Shown piece by piece: positions 36,607-45,950 of a stretch of DNA of 64,000 nt. The translations under genes and the position numbers were made by a program. Position 1 is the first letter of the stretch, and the number at the start of each line of letters is the position of its first letter. Below the pieces are notes generated by a model, which had not been told where the DNA came from, made no database searches, and worked only from the letters and a program-made list of their open reading frames with translations. The stretch is from Tatumella terrea (GTDB lineage Bacteria; Pseudomonadota; Gammaproteobacteria; Enterobacterales; Enterobacteriaceae): the NCBI RefSeq assembly GCF_039523755.1, contig NZ_BAAAFX010000010.1:186001-250000 (forward strand), given 5' to 3'.

Positions 36607-38220
36607 ATGAATATAAACGATGATGTCGTGACGTCGGGGGCTTCCCCGCAACAAAGTAATCATTCTGTCAATGAAACGCTGGAGGACTATACCTTACGTT
36701 ATGCTCCTTACAGTTTCAGACGCTGGGGCAGCCTGACGGTTGCCATTACGGCACTGGGCGGAATTGCTTATCTGGCAGATTTCTCCATCGGGGCCAGTAT
36801 CAGTCTTTCCTACGGAACAACCAATGCGCTGCTTTCCATTCTGTTTGCGGCGATCATTATTTTCCTGACGGGGATACCGTTAGCCTATTACGCTGCCCGT
36901 TATAATATCGATCTCGATCTGATTACCCGCGGCGCAGGATTTGGTTATTACGGCTCGGTGGTCACCAGTATTATCTTTGCCAGTTTTACCTTTATATTCT
37001 TTGCCCTGGAAGGATCTATTATGGCCCAGGGGTTACAGCTGGGGTTAGATATTCCCTTATGGCTGGGATATTTATTATCCACCGTGCTGGTGATCCCTTT
37101 AGTGATTTACGGGATGAAAGTCTTAACTAAACTGCAGATCTGGACGACGCCATTATGGCTGGTGCTGATGATTGGGCCGGTCCTTTACCTGGTCTGGAAA
37201 CAACCGGATCTTCCGCGACAGTTTATGGCCTTTGCGGGGCAGCAGGGCAAAAGCGGCATTAATATGTCTTCTGTGATGCTGGGGGCCGGGGTCTGCCTTG
37301 CGCTGATTATGCAGATTGGTGAGCAGATCGACTATCTGCGTTTTATGCCGGCAAAAACGGCTAAAAATAACAAAACCTGGTGGCTGGCAGTGATTTCCGC
37401 AGGCCCGGGCTGGGTGATCCTCGGGGCCATTAAACAGGCCATCGGCGCCTTCCTGGGGTTCTATCTGCTGACACTCACGCCCGGAATTAACAGTACCGAA
37501 CCGGTCCGGCAGTTCAGCGCCGCTTTCCACGATATGCTGCCTGGCGGAGCCGCACTGACACTGGCCGTGATCCTGGTGATTATTTCCCAGATTAAAATCA
37601 ATGTGACCAATGCGTATTCCGGTTCTTTGTCCTGGACCAGTGCGTACACGCGGATACGCAAACATTACCCGGGGCGCATCGTCTTTGTACTGGTTAACCT
37701 GGCCATCGCACTGGCACTGATGGAAGGGGATATGTTCTCTGTGCTGGGTAATATCCTGGGCTTTTATTCCAACTTTGCCATCGCCTGGGTGACCGTGGTC
37801 GCGACCGATATTGCCGTCAATAAATACCTTCTCAGGCTATCTCCTAAGCAGCCTGAATACCGCCGGGATATGTTGTATAGCGTCAATCCGGTGGGAATGG
37901 TCTCATTCCTTGTGGCTGCCGGGCTGTCTATTGCGGCCTTTTTCGGTCTGCTGGGGACGTTTCTGACCTCTTATTCACCGCTGATTGCTCTGGTGGTGGC
38001 GGCGGTGATGACACCGCTGATGGGGCTGCTGACGCGCGGGAAATTTTATATTAAAAACACCTCGGATGGCATCGAAGAGCCCCGTTATGATCACGACGGG
38101 GCACCGGTCGGCACCGTCTATTCCTGTGTTGCCTGCGCCCAGCCTTACGAGCGTCCGGATGTGCTCTTTTCCCGCCAGCATCAGGGCGTGATCTGCTCGT
38201 TATGTAAAACCCTGGAGTAG
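36607..38220 (+). CDS. NCS1-family permease with C-terminal CxxC...CxxC tail
   Basis: 537-residue membrane protein of the nucleobase:cation symporter-1 (cytosine/purine/allantoin permease) family with about 12 spans. Family features include RWGSLTVAI near the start, ITRGAGFGYYG and KINVTNAYSGSLSW. After the last span (about 470) comes a cytoplasmic tail ending in CVAC (about 508-511) and CSLC (about 530-533), a probable zinc knuckle not usual in NCS1. AGGATGG precedes the start. Next to urea carboxylase and allophanate hydrolase it should import a nitrogen compound that yields urea (allantoin, a pyrimidine or purine) or urea-like compounds; the substrate cannot be read from the sequence. Confidence 0.85.
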   Translation: MNINDDVVTSGASPQQSNHSVNETLEDYTLRYAPYSFRRWGSLTVAITALGGIAYLADFSIGASISLSYGTTNALLSILFAAIIIFLTGIPLAYYAARYNIDLDLITRGAGFGYYGSVVTSIIFASFTFIFFALEGSIMAQGLQLGLDIPLWLGYLLSTVLVIPLVIYGMKVLTKLQIWTTPLWLVLMIGPVLYLVWKQPDLPRQFMAFAGQQGKSGINMSSVMLGAGVCLALIMQIGEQIDYLRFMPAKTAKNNKTWWLAVISAGPGWVILGAIKQAIGAFLGFYLLTLTPGINSTEPVRQFSAAFHDMLPGGAALTLAVILVIISQIKINVTNAYSGSLSWTSAYTRIRKHYPGRIVFVLVNLAIALALMEGDMFSVLGNILGFYSNFAIAWVTVVATDIAVNKYLLRLSPKQPEYRRDMLYSVNPVGMVSFLVAAGLSIAAFFGLLGTFLTSYSPLIALVVAAVMTPLMGLLTRGKFYIKNTSDGIEEPRYDHDGAPVGTVYSCVACAQPYERPDVLFSRQHQGVICSLCKTLE

Positions 38221-38735
38221 CCCCGGTAACCCCCTCCGGCCGCTGATCATCAGGGACGATCATCAGCGGTTATCTGCAACGATTACCGCCATGCGGAACC
38301 CGTTAAGTCACTGGCTTTCTTCAGGGCGGCATCACCGGAAGTACACCGAAAAGCCCCGCCGTTGGCAGGCTGCCCTGATTCAGCGCTTTTTTATTTTCTG
38401 TCATGCCATGGCTTACCACTCTGCCTGGTCGCGCCATTTTTGCCGGCACGGTACGGCGTTTTCCGGAGCCGGCAGCCAGCGCAGAATCATCTCTGTCAGC
38501 GATTCTGCTGCCTCAGGGATTAATCTCGCGGTCAGATAAAAACTCACGACGGATGGCGGGGGGATGGCAGGCACATTAAAACGCTAATATGGCCGTACCC
38601 CTGGTTTTCCCGGCCCGGTCTGTGTTTATCCTTCACTGACCGAAGGTTCACCGGCGGAAAAAGGAAGGTCCCGTATCACACCCATGCTCACCGCCTTTAA
38701 GACAACGTGCAACGGATCGGCAAACCGCGGGCCAC
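38221..38735. other. Intergenic region with a weak terminator hairpin
   Basis: CCGCTGAT/ATCAGCGG (38240-38269) just after the permease stop may be its terminator, though only TTATC follows. The rest is without a credible gene; an 82-codon frame at 38291-38539 lacks a start signal and any recognisable protein. Confidence 0.45.
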
Positions 38736-39614
38736 TCAGGCTTTGAAAACGTTTGTCTGATGCCATTCGATAAATTTATCCGCGGGCCAGTAGGCCTTAT
38801 TGCCGGGCAGCAGCAGTTTTTTCCCTTCGAGGTCCCGGAAAAGACGGTCTACCATGGGGCTGCGATTGATGCCGCCGGAGATACGGATGGTCAGATGTTC
38901 ATCGACCCCGATTGCGCCTCTGTCGAGTGCCGAATGGTGTACCGAACACAGCGCCAGTCCGTTACTGACCTCGCACGGGCCACCATACTGTTTCCAGCGG
39001 ATATGTGCCGCTTCCAGCCCGACCAGCGCCCCATCCAGTCGCAGGTTATAACCGCACACAGCACATTGAGAATGGTATGCCCGCAACACACTCTCGCGGA
39101 AACGCGGGTCGCGTGTTTTCATCAGCGTGATAATATCGAAGCCCAACTGATCGGCGAGTACCTGCTGCAGACTTTCCGGAAAGCGTTCCGTCAGAATATT
39201 TTGTGCCAGCTTATCGATCATTGCCGGGTTTTGATTCAGTGCCCGGAAACTCTCCTCATCAAAGCCCCCGCTGACCTGATGTTCTGTCAGTTCACGTTTT
39301 AAAGGCTGGGTATTACCTTTGCGCGGTTTACAACGTTCGGCATTTTCCAGGCACCAGAAGCTTTCTGTCCTCAGTCGCCAGAAAGGCATGTTCGGGTAAT
39401 AATCCCGCCGTTTCGGGCCAAATTCCTGCAGTAACTGCGTCAGTGGCTGCTGGATCTCGTCACCATAATTAAACAGCCTGTGATGGCCTTTTTTATATTG
39501 CGATAATACATACAGTATCAGCAGAGGTTTATGGGGCGCACATTGGTCACCTTTCCGCCAGACAGCGACATCGGCAATGGCCTGGTTCAGGATGTGATAT
39601 GAGGTCATAGTCAT
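38736..39614 (-). CDS. Phosphorothioated-DNA-binding HNH restriction endonuclease (type IV)
   Basis: 292 residues. The N-terminal half resembles a sulfur-binding domain (HKPLLILYVLSQY, LLQEFGPKRR, MPFWRLRTESFW), which recognises phosphorothioate-modified DNA. The C-terminal part (about 180-235) is an HNH nuclease: CAVCGYN and CSVHH give the zinc ligands, and LEAAHIRWKQYGGP holds the HxxH core. Enzymes of this layout cut DNA bearing Dnd-type modification. No dnd or ssp genes are visible, so it acts as a stand-alone barrier to modified foreign DNA. The Shine-Dalgarno is poor. A tetranucleotide tract lies 130-290 bases upstream. Confidence 0.85.
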   Translation of the reverse strand: MTMTSYHILNQAIADVAVWRKGDQCAPHKPLLILYVLSQYKKGHHRLFNYGDEIQQPLTQLLQEFGPKRRDYYPNMPFWRLRTESFWCLENAERCKPRKGNTQPLKRELTEHQVSGGFDEESFRALNQNPAMIDKLAQNILTERFPESLQQVLADQLGFDIITLMKTRDPRFRESVLRAYHSQCAVCGYNLRLDGALVGLEAAHIRWKQYGGPCEVSNGLALCSVHHSALDRGAIGVDEHLTIRISGGINRSPMVDRLFRDLEGKKLLLPGNKAYWPADKFIEWHQTNVFKA

Positions 39615-40162
39615 TCGTCACAGCTCAGGGGGATAACGAGCATGCACGTAACCCGGAGAAAATTCAATATTCACCCGGCGGCGGCAGGCCATCATCGTTA
39701 ATCAGGCGGGTCTCCGGGGCTGGGGAGATCAGTCACCGCCGCCGGCAGACAGGCAGACAGGCAGACAGGCAGACAGGCAGACAGGAAGACAGGAAGACAG
39801 ACAAACAGGCAGACAGGCAGGCAGATAAACAGACAAACAGACAAACAGGCAGACAAACAGGCAGACAAACAGACAGACAAACAGACAAACAGACAAACAG
39901 GCTGACCGCCAGCCAGAGATCTGCCGGTGGCAGTCCCGCGGGGATGCCGGGACAGAAAGCCATCTCCCGGTTTCAGGACATCGCGGGGACAGGGTTTGAT
40001 AATAGGGTCGGGGAGTTGTTTATTCCGCCATTAACGACAGTGCAACTTCCGCCTGCCGTGATCGGCCGGGAAGCTGCGCTGCATATTATTGAAGGACGTA
40101 CCGGTGGGGGCTGTAAGCGGCTTCACTGCCCGCTACTGATCCGCAGTTCCGCCTGAGGACGG
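39615..40162. other. Intergenic region holding the tetranucleotide tract
   Basis: Contains the upstream region of the endonuclease gene (39615-39742), the repeat tract, then 260 bases without a supported gene up to the end of cscA. A 70-codon frame at 39944-40156 lacks a recognisable protein. Confidence 0.4.
39743..39901. repeat. Tetranucleotide simple-sequence tract (GCAG/ACAG/ACAA units)
   Basis: About 40 four-base units, starting with alternating GCAG-ACAG and grading into ACAA-ACAG. On the minus strand it is open as Cys-Leu-Ser/Pro-Val repeats, but with no support for translation. It lies upstream of the HNH endonuclease gene on the same strand, where length changes could vary promoter output. 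Confidence 0.9.
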
Positions 40163-41596
40163 TTAACTCAGTGACCAGAGCGCGCCGCTCATCAGCACGG
40201 CCTTACCGCCGGCAGCGTACAGTGAAAGTTCCCGCTCTCCGGGCCGCGGATAGATCCGGCTACTGAGCACCGCCTCGCCATCATTGACGAAGACTTCTGC
40301 CGAAGACATGTCCAGAAAGATCCTCAGCGACAGGGACTCCCCGGGGGGTAAAGCAATACTGCGATAACCGTCGATCGCCTCCTCCGGACTGTGACGCCAC
40401 AGCACCAGCCGGCCCGCCTGATTATCGACATATAACTGCAGGCTGCTGCCGAGTCTGAGTCCGTAATGTTCGGCCTCGCTTTTCCGCAGGTCCCACTGTA
40501 GCGTGACTTCCACTGCCTGCGCGTTATCCTGTAATACGCGGGTTCCGGTGATCTCCCCGGCAGGGATTGCCTGATGTGAACCGCGCAGGGTCTCCGCTTC
40601 CTGCACCGGCCGCTGGATCAGTTTCCCTTCATGTTCGGAAAGTTCACGGGCCAGCGTCAGGCAACCGGACCAGCGCTCTTTTTTGGAGGGCATGGGGGAT
40701 TCCCACATATCCATCCAGCCAATCATCACACGCCTGCCGTCACCGGCCGTAAAGCTTTGCGGCGCGTAAAAATCATGGCCATTATCCAGCTCGGTAAAAG
40801 CGCCGGAGGGGATAAAGTCACTGCCCGGAGACCACTGACCCGGGATGACCCCGCTCTGAAACAGGTTACGTTTGTGGTAGCCTTGCGGTGACATCCCCTG
40901 CGGGGAGAACATCATATAATGGTGTTTGCCGAGAGCGAAAAGATCCGGACATTCCCACATATAGGTTTCACCATCATCGGCCTGGCCGAGTACGCGATCG
41001 AAGGTCCATTCACGTAACGAACGGCCACGGTAAAGCAGGATCTGCCCGATATTGTCCGGAGTTTTTGCCCCGACCACCATCCACCAGTGGCCGTCCTGCT
41101 GCCAGACTTTCGGGTCGCGGAAATGCATAATCCCTTCCGGAGGCGTTAACACGACCCCCTGTTTCACGAAATGCACGCCGTCCCGGCTGGTGGCCAGGCA
41201 TTGTACCTGACGGATTTCAGCATCATTGCCTTCTCCCGCCAGCCAGACATGGCCGGTATAGATCAGCGAAAGGACACCATTATCGCTGACGGCACTGCCG
41301 GAAAAACAGCCATCTTTATCCTCATCATCGCCCGGCGCCAGGGCGATAGGTTCATGATGCCAGTGCACCATATCTTCGCTGGTGGCATGTCCCCAGTGGA
41401 TCGCTCCCCAGTTCTCATTCAGCGGGTTGTGCTGATAAAACGCGTGGTAGCGGTGGTTAAACCAGATCAGGCCGTTGGGGTCATTCATCCATCCCGCCCG
41501 GGGGGCGAGGTGATAATGCGGGTAAAAAGTGTTACCACGATGATCGCACAGCTCTTCAAGCGCCTTCTGCGCCTTATCCGGACGGGATTGAGTCAT
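40163..41596 (-). CDS. cscA: Sucrose hydrolase (invertase, GH32)
   Basis: 477 residues, the size of CscA. GH32 motifs are all present: WMNDPNGL near residue 38 (nucleophile Asp), RDPK near 165 (transition-state Asp) and WECPD near 223 (acid/base Glu), followed by the C-terminal beta-sandwich. It hydrolyses sucrose, here free sucrose, because the neighbouring transporter is a proton symporter rather than a PTS. The ATG at 41596 has AGGA 8 bases upstream; a TTG two codons earlier is less likely. Divergent from cscK-cscB with a shared control region. Confidence 0.93.
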   Translation of the reverse strand: MTQSRPDKAQKALEELCDHRGNTFYPHYHLAPRAGWMNDPNGLIWFNHRYHAFYQHNPLNENWGAIHWGHATSEDMVHWHHEPIALAPGDDEDKDGCFSGSAVSDNGVLSLIYTGHVWLAGEGNDAEIRQVQCLATSRDGVHFVKQGVVLTPPEGIMHFRDPKVWQQDGHWWMVVGAKTPDNIGQILLYRGRSLREWTFDRVLGQADDGETYMWECPDLFALGKHHYMMFSPQGMSPQGYHKRNLFQSGVIPGQWSPGSDFIPSGAFTELDNGHDFYAPQSFTAGDGRRVMIGWMDMWESPMPSKKERWSGCLTLARELSEHEGKLIQRPVQEAETLRGSHQAIPAGEITGTRVLQDNAQAVEVTLQWDLRKSEAEHYGLRLGSSLQLYVDNQAGRLVLWRHSPEEAIDGYRSIALPPGESLSLRIFLDMSSAEVFVNDGEAVLSSRIYPRPGERELSLYAAGGKAVLMSGALWSLS

Positions 41597-41630
41597 ATTC
41601 AATATCCTGATTCAGTAAATTCACCTGATT

Positions 41631-41642
41631 GTTAACGTTAAC
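41631..41642. promoter_or_regulatory. LacI-family-type operator, site 1
   Basis: GTTAACGTTAAC, a perfect 12-bp palindrome just upstream of cscA. The identical sequence recurs at 41695-41706, so both are probably bound by one repressor of the CscR/LacI type. Confidence 0.75.
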
Positions 41643-41675
41643 TATGACAAAGATAAAGCCGCTAAGTTTGCTTTT

Positions 41676-41691
41676 TGTGATGTTATTCGCA
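41676..41691. promoter_or_regulatory. CRP-like site
   Basis: TGTGA-N6-TCGCA between the two operators, one change from the consensus right half (TCACA). A poorer candidate (TGTGA-N6-ATGCA) is at 41717-41732. Catabolite control of sucrose genes is expected. Confidence 0.55.
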
Positions 41692-41694
41692 AAT

Positions 41695-41706
41695 GTTAAC
41701 GTTAAC
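41695..41706. promoter_or_regulatory. LacI-family-type operator, site 2
   Basis: Second copy of GTTAACGTTAAC, 64 bp from site 1, placed to control the cscK-cscB promoter and possibly to loop with site 1. Confidence 0.75.
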
Positions 41707-41811
41707 CATCCGGATTTGTGATCGAATATGCATATTGCTGATAATTCGCAACGAATTTCGCATAAAGCAGTTTATCAATGTGCTTATGCAGCATAAGCAC
41801 AGGATAAAAAC

Positions 41812-42732
41812 ATGTCAGTGAAAGTGTGGGTGTTAGGGGATGCGGTGGTGGATCTGTTACCGGAGGCCGATGGTCGCCTCCTGCCGTGTCCCGGCGGAGC
41901 GCCGGCCAATGTGGCCGTGGGTATCGCCAGGCTGGATGGACGCAGTGGTTTTATCGGCCGGGTGGGGAGTGATCCTTTCGGTGCCCTGATGCAAAAGACT
42001 CTGCAGGCGGAGGGCGTGGATACCGCTTACCTGACTGAAGACGAATGGCACCGGACGTCGACCGTCCTGGTGGCACTTGAACAGGGCGAACGCTCATTCA
42101 CCTTTATGGTTCGTCCGTCTGCCGATCTTATGCTGGAAAAAACCGATCTTCCCCGATGGCATCGCGGTGAGTGGTTACATCTCTGTTCGATTGCTCTGTC
42201 GGCGGAGCCCTCACGCAGCAGTGCATTGGCCGCAATGTCAGCACAACGGGACGCCGGCGGATTTGTCAGTTTTGACCCGAATATTCGCCAGGATCTCTGG
42301 CCCGATACCCGGCGATTACAGGAGTGCCTGCAACAGGCGTTACAGCTGGCCGATGTGGTCAAACTTTCAGAAGACGAACTCACCTTTATCAGCGGAGAAC
42401 CGCTCAGCGATCGGGGTATCCGCACGCTGGCGGCAGAGAATGATATCCGGTTATTGCTGGTCACCCGCGGAGCCGACGGGGTGGCGGTTTTTTGGCGGGG
42501 GGAGGTCCGCCATTTCCCGGGCAGGCCGGTGACCTGTATCGACAGTACCGGGGCCGGGGATGCCTTTATGGCCGGTTTACTGGCCTGGCTGGCGGCGCGG
42601 GGCTTTCCGGAAAACGAAGAAGAATTACAACAGATGATCGACCAGGCCCAGCGGTGTGGTGCGATAGCGGTGACGGCAAAGGGGGCGATGACGGCACTGC
42701 CCCGTCGGCAGGCATTGACTCAGGGAAAGTAA
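41812..42732 (+). CDS. cscK: Fructokinase
   Basis: 306-residue PfkB/ribokinase-family enzyme that phosphorylates the fructose freed by CscA. PfkB signature 1 is seen at GGAPANVAVGIARL (about 24-37) and signature 2 at DSTGAGDAFMAGLLAWL (about 244), with Asp250 in GAGD as the likely catalytic base. AGGATAAAAAC precedes the ATG. It forms an operon with the sucrose permease 60 bases downstream. Confidence 0.92.
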   Translation: MSVKVWVLGDAVVDLLPEADGRLLPCPGGAPANVAVGIARLDGRSGFIGRVGSDPFGALMQKTLQAEGVDTAYLTEDEWHRTSTVLVALEQGERSFTFMVRPSADLMLEKTDLPRWHRGEWLHLCSIALSAEPSRSSALAAMSAQRDAGGFVSFDPNIRQDLWPDTRRLQECLQQALQLADVVKLSEDELTFISGEPLSDRGIRTLAAENDIRLLLVTRGADGVAVFWRGEVRHFPGRPVTCIDSTGAGDAFMAGLLAWLAARGFPENEEELQQMIDQAQRCGAIAVTAKGAMTALPRRQALTQGK

Positions 42733-42792
42733 CAGCTAAACCGCGCTTCCCGTGGACAGGATCTCCATTTTATTAACGACAGGCAGGTGATT

Positions 42793-44049
42793 ATGACGCT
42801 GAATATCCCCTTCAGAAATGCGTACTATCGTTTTGCATCCGGTTACTCGTTTCTCTTTTTTATCTCCTGGTCATTATGGTGGTCGCTGTATGCCATCTGG
42901 CTGAAAGGGCATCTGGGGCTGTCCGGTACCGAATTAGGGACGCTGTACTCCGTTAACCAGTTCACCAGTATGCTGTTTATGGTGGTCTACGGCATTATTC
43001 AGGACAAACTGGGCCTGAAGAAAACGCTGATCTGGTGTATGGGGATCGTGCTGCTCCTGACCGGGCCGTTTATGATTTATATTTATGAGCCGTTGCTGCG
43101 AACCCACTTTTCGGCGGGCCTGGTGCTGGGCTCACTCTTTTTCGGTCTGGGGTATCTGGCCGGTAGCGGCCTGCTGGACAGCTTCACCGAAAAAATGGCC
43201 CGCAGTTTCCACTTTGAATACGGGACGGCCCGTGCCTGGGGATCTTTCGGTTACGCCGTCGGGGCATTTTTCGCCGGTATCTTTTTCAGTATTAATCCGC
43301 ATATTAATTTCTGGCTGGTGTCGTTATTCGGTCTCGCATTTATCGCGATCAATTTCCGGGTGAAATTTCAGCCTCAGCATTGTGTGACCACCGGGGAAGG
43401 CCGCGTAAAAAAAGAGGATTTCCTCGCGGTCTTTAAAGATCGCAATTTCTGGATCTTCGTGCTGTTTATTGTCGGGACCTGGTCCTTTTATAATATCTAT
43501 GACCAGCAATTGTTCCCGGTCTTTTATGCCGGCCTGTTTGAATCCCGTGAGGTCGGCACACGGGTTTACGGCTATCTCAACTCGTTCCAGGTCATACTGG
43601 AAGCCCTCTGTATGCTGGTGGTCCCCTTCTTTGTGAACCGTGTCGGCCCTAAGAATGCGTTGCTGCTGGGGGTAGTGATTATGATGCTGCGGATCCTGTC
43701 CTGTGCGCTGTTTGTTAACCCTTATATTATTTCGCTGGTGAAGTTATTACATGCGATAGAAGTGCCGCTGTGTGTGATTTCAGTGTTCAAATACAGCGTC
43801 GCCAATTTCGATAAACGGCTCTCTTCGACGATCTTTCTGGTGGGATTCCAGATTGCCAGTTCCGTCGGGATCATTTTTCTGTCTGCGCCGATCGGGATCC
43901 TGTTCGATAACGCAGGCTACCGGACCGTATTTTTCGCCATCTCCGGCATTGTGTTTCTGATGTTGCTGTTCGGGAGGGTATTACTCAGTAAAAAACGGGA
44001 ACGCCCCGGCGCTGAACCTGCGGCAGCCACCGCGCCCGGAACACTATAG
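42793..44049 (+). CDS. cscB: Sucrose:proton symporter (LacY family)
   Basis: 418-residue MFS protein of the oligosaccharide:H+ symporter group with 12 predicted spans. The start (FRNAYYRFASGYSFLFFISWSLWWSLY) and DKLGLKKTL loop are typical of CscB. SFTEKMARSFHFEYGTARAWGSFGYA in the middle holds the conserved Glu/Arg pair that in LacY binds sugar and proton. The ATG at 42793 is chosen because AGGTGA precedes it; the GTG two codons upstream is less likely. Together with cscA and cscK it allows growth on sucrose without a PTS. Confidence 0.93.
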   Translation: MTLNIPFRNAYYRFASGYSFLFFISWSLWWSLYAIWLKGHLGLSGTELGTLYSVNQFTSMLFMVVYGIIQDKLGLKKTLIWCMGIVLLLTGPFMIYIYEPLLRTHFSAGLVLGSLFFGLGYLAGSGLLDSFTEKMARSFHFEYGTARAWGSFGYAVGAFFAGIFFSINPHINFWLVSLFGLAFIAINFRVKFQPQHCVTTGEGRVKKEDFLAVFKDRNFWIFVLFIVGTWSFYNIYDQQLFPVFYAGLFESREVGTRVYGYLNSFQVILEALCMLVVPFFVNRVGPKNALLLGVVIMMLRILSCALFVNPYIISLVKLLHAIEVPLCVISVFKYSVANFDKRLSSTIFLVGFQIASSVGIIFLSAPIGILFDNAGYRTVFFAISGIVFLMLLFGRVLLSKKRERPGAEPAAATAPGTL

Positions 44050-45263
44050 AACCACGGGATAGCCCGCGGCCCCTGGCTGTTGACCCGGCGGCCGGAAAAA
44101 CAGACCGGCCCGGGTTCCGGCGCATCTTAAGGGCAGACAGAAGTCTCAGCCAGCAGGTTTTCTGCCGAATCGACAGCCTGTGGCGGGCCCGGGGAGGGTA
44201 TCCAGCCCTGACGAGTGATGGCAGATCCTGCCGTCCGGGCTCCGCAATCAGACCCGCCTTCTTTTATCCCGTTTTCCTGCCGGCAAGGGGGGAAGTCTGT
44301 TCCGGGGAAATCCGGCGATAAACGGGTATGGTCCGGCGGGTGAAACGCGGGCGGAAAACGGAGCCTGGTGCACTCTCCGGGGTGTTGTTCCGCTTCCGGG
44401 GACTTACCGGTCTTTGACCCGGATAATGGAGGTATTCCGCCATTCCTCGCCGGACAACGACAGCAGGAATATTACATGCCATTCTTCGCCGGATAACGAC
44501 AGCAGGAATATTACATGCCATTCCTCGCCGGACAACGACAGCAGGAATATTACATGCCATTCTTCGCCGGACAACGATAGCAGGAATATTACATGCCATT
44601 GTTTGACAGTTCTGCCAGGGCATACCCCATTACCTGCCCGAACTATGGTTTCCTCGTTCTCATTCCCGGTCATCCGGGGGGGTATTCTGACGGATCTCCC
44701 TGACTGCGGTTACTCACGGTCCCCGGTCACGCGGGGAATATCTTTATCCTTAACCTCAGTTGCGGCTAAAACCCTGGCCGGGACCTTCAGCCCTTCTGTG
44801 AGAACGAGCCTGCAAGCTGCCTCTCTTATTTCGTTTCTGCCCCCTATGTTTATTAAAACAGCCCCGGATGTTTTATTAATAATAACTTTCTGACTGTATC
44901 AGGATATACGGATATCGGTAACGCGCCGTGACGGTAAAATAGAAAATTCCCTTATTAAAAGTCATTTTCCGCAGTTAATAAATCGCGGTCCCGCGCCAGA
45001 AAATAACGGTGAATAGATGAGGATTTAATTTTTCTATTTTCCGGTACGCTGTCAGGATTGACGTCTGTCAGCAGGGCAGGTAAAAGTATCCGCAGGAACG
45101 CTTTACCGGGGTGAAATAAGGTAACGGTTCCGGTGAGATGAATTGTAATGAGAATGTTTAATTTTTGTTTTATTTTTTTGGCGGGTTGCAATGAAAGACA
45201 GCTTGCGGAAACCTCAGGTGCCCGACTGCACATTATAAGCTGAGTTCACTACGGGATGTGATT
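44050..45263. other. Long intergenic region with a short tandem repeat
   Basis: 1.2 kb without a recognised gene. It contains the 39-bp repeat at 44442-44597. Two frames run through that repeat on opposite strands (44414-44893 and 44404-44673) because 39 is a multiple of three; neither has a ribosome site or family. 44890-45240 is AT-rich and probably carries the promoter of the DUF421 gene. No cscR is found here. Confidence 0.5.
44442..44597. repeat. 39-bp tandem repeat, four copies
   Basis: Units at 44442, 44481, 44520 and 44559, nearly identical (ATTCYTCGCCGGAYAACGA, then CAGCAGGAATATTACATGCC), with only C/T changes. The unit equals 13 codons and is open on both strands. Confidence 0.92.
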
Positions 45264-45923
45264 ATGGAATATTATGCAATTGTTCTGTTGAAATTCATTA
45301 TCGGTTTTGTGGTAGTGATTTCACACCTTAACTTTTCAGGGAAAACGCAACTGTCCCAAATGACGCCGGTAGATTTTATCGGTAACTTTGTGCTCGGGGG
45401 GATCATCGGCGGGGTGATCTACAGTGATGCTATCCCGATGCATCAATATATTCTGGTGCTGTTGATCGGCGTGATGCTGATTTCACTGCTGAACTGGGTG
45501 AGTAAACATGTCTGGTTTTTCCGCACGTTTACTATCGGGGAGCCGATCCCTATCATCAAAAACGGTAAGTTCCTGATGGATAACATCCTGCGCAGACGCA
45601 ATAAAATCGATATTATCAATGTGGCTTCACAGCTGCATTCGCAGGGGATCCACTCTTTCCAGGAGATACGTTACGCACAGATTGAGCCGAGCGGATCACT
45701 GTCGGTGGTCTGTGAGGGCAGCAAGATGCCGTCGATTATCGTGATGAAAGATGGCCGGCCAAGAGCGTCGGAACTGAATATGATTAATAAAGATGAAGAG
45801 TGGCTGGATGCCAAACTCGACAGCCTGAATATCCCGCGCAGCGATGTGTTTATCGTTGAGTTCTGGGATGGCAGTCTGAACGTGGTGCTGCATGACGGGC
45901 AGGTGACACGGGACGTCGCATAA
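45264..45923 (+). CDS. DUF421 (YetF-like) membrane protein
   Basis: 219 residues. Three N-terminal spans (about 5-22, 40-58, 64-82; DFIGNFVLGGIIGGVIYSDA between) precede a cytoplasmic DUF421 domain with FRTFTIGEPIPIIKNGK and the repeat-type SQLHSQGIHSFQEIRYAQIEPSGSLSV. YetF-type proteins are linked to spore or membrane stress functions in other bacteria; no activity is established in enterobacteria. The ATG at 45264 is preferred over the GTG two codons upstream. A strong hairpin follows. Confidence 0.85.
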   Translation: MEYYAIVLLKFIIGFVVVISHLNFSGKTQLSQMTPVDFIGNFVLGGIIGGVIYSDAIPMHQYILVLLIGVMLISLLNWVSKHVWFFRTFTIGEPIPIIKNGKFLMDNILRRRNKIDIINVASQLHSQGIHSFQEIRYAQIEPSGSLSVVCEGSKMPSIIVMKDGRPRASELNMINKDEEWLDAKLDSLNIPRSDVFIVEFWDGSLNVVLHDGQVTRDVA

Positions 45924-45930
45924 GCGTATA

Positions 45931-45950
45931 CCCGGGGCTTAGGCCCCGGG
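45931..45950 (+). terminator. GC-rich hairpin after the DUF421 gene
   Basis: CCCGGGGC-TTAG-GCCCCGGG, a perfect 8-bp stem 8 bases past the stop codon. A T-run is lacking. Confidence 0.6.

Noticed and set aside
39698..39963. Cysteine-rich repeat proteins encoded by the tetranucleotide tract
   Set aside because: The frames arise from the simple repeat itself in several phases and have no ribosome binding site or family.
44414..44893. 159-codon ORF through the 39-bp repeat
   Set aside because: No convincing ribosome binding site, and the region after the repeat is low in coding character; kept only as a repeat finding.
44955..45233. 92-codon minus-strand ORF before the DUF421 gene
   Set aside because: No start signal and no recognisable family; overlaps the likely promoter region.
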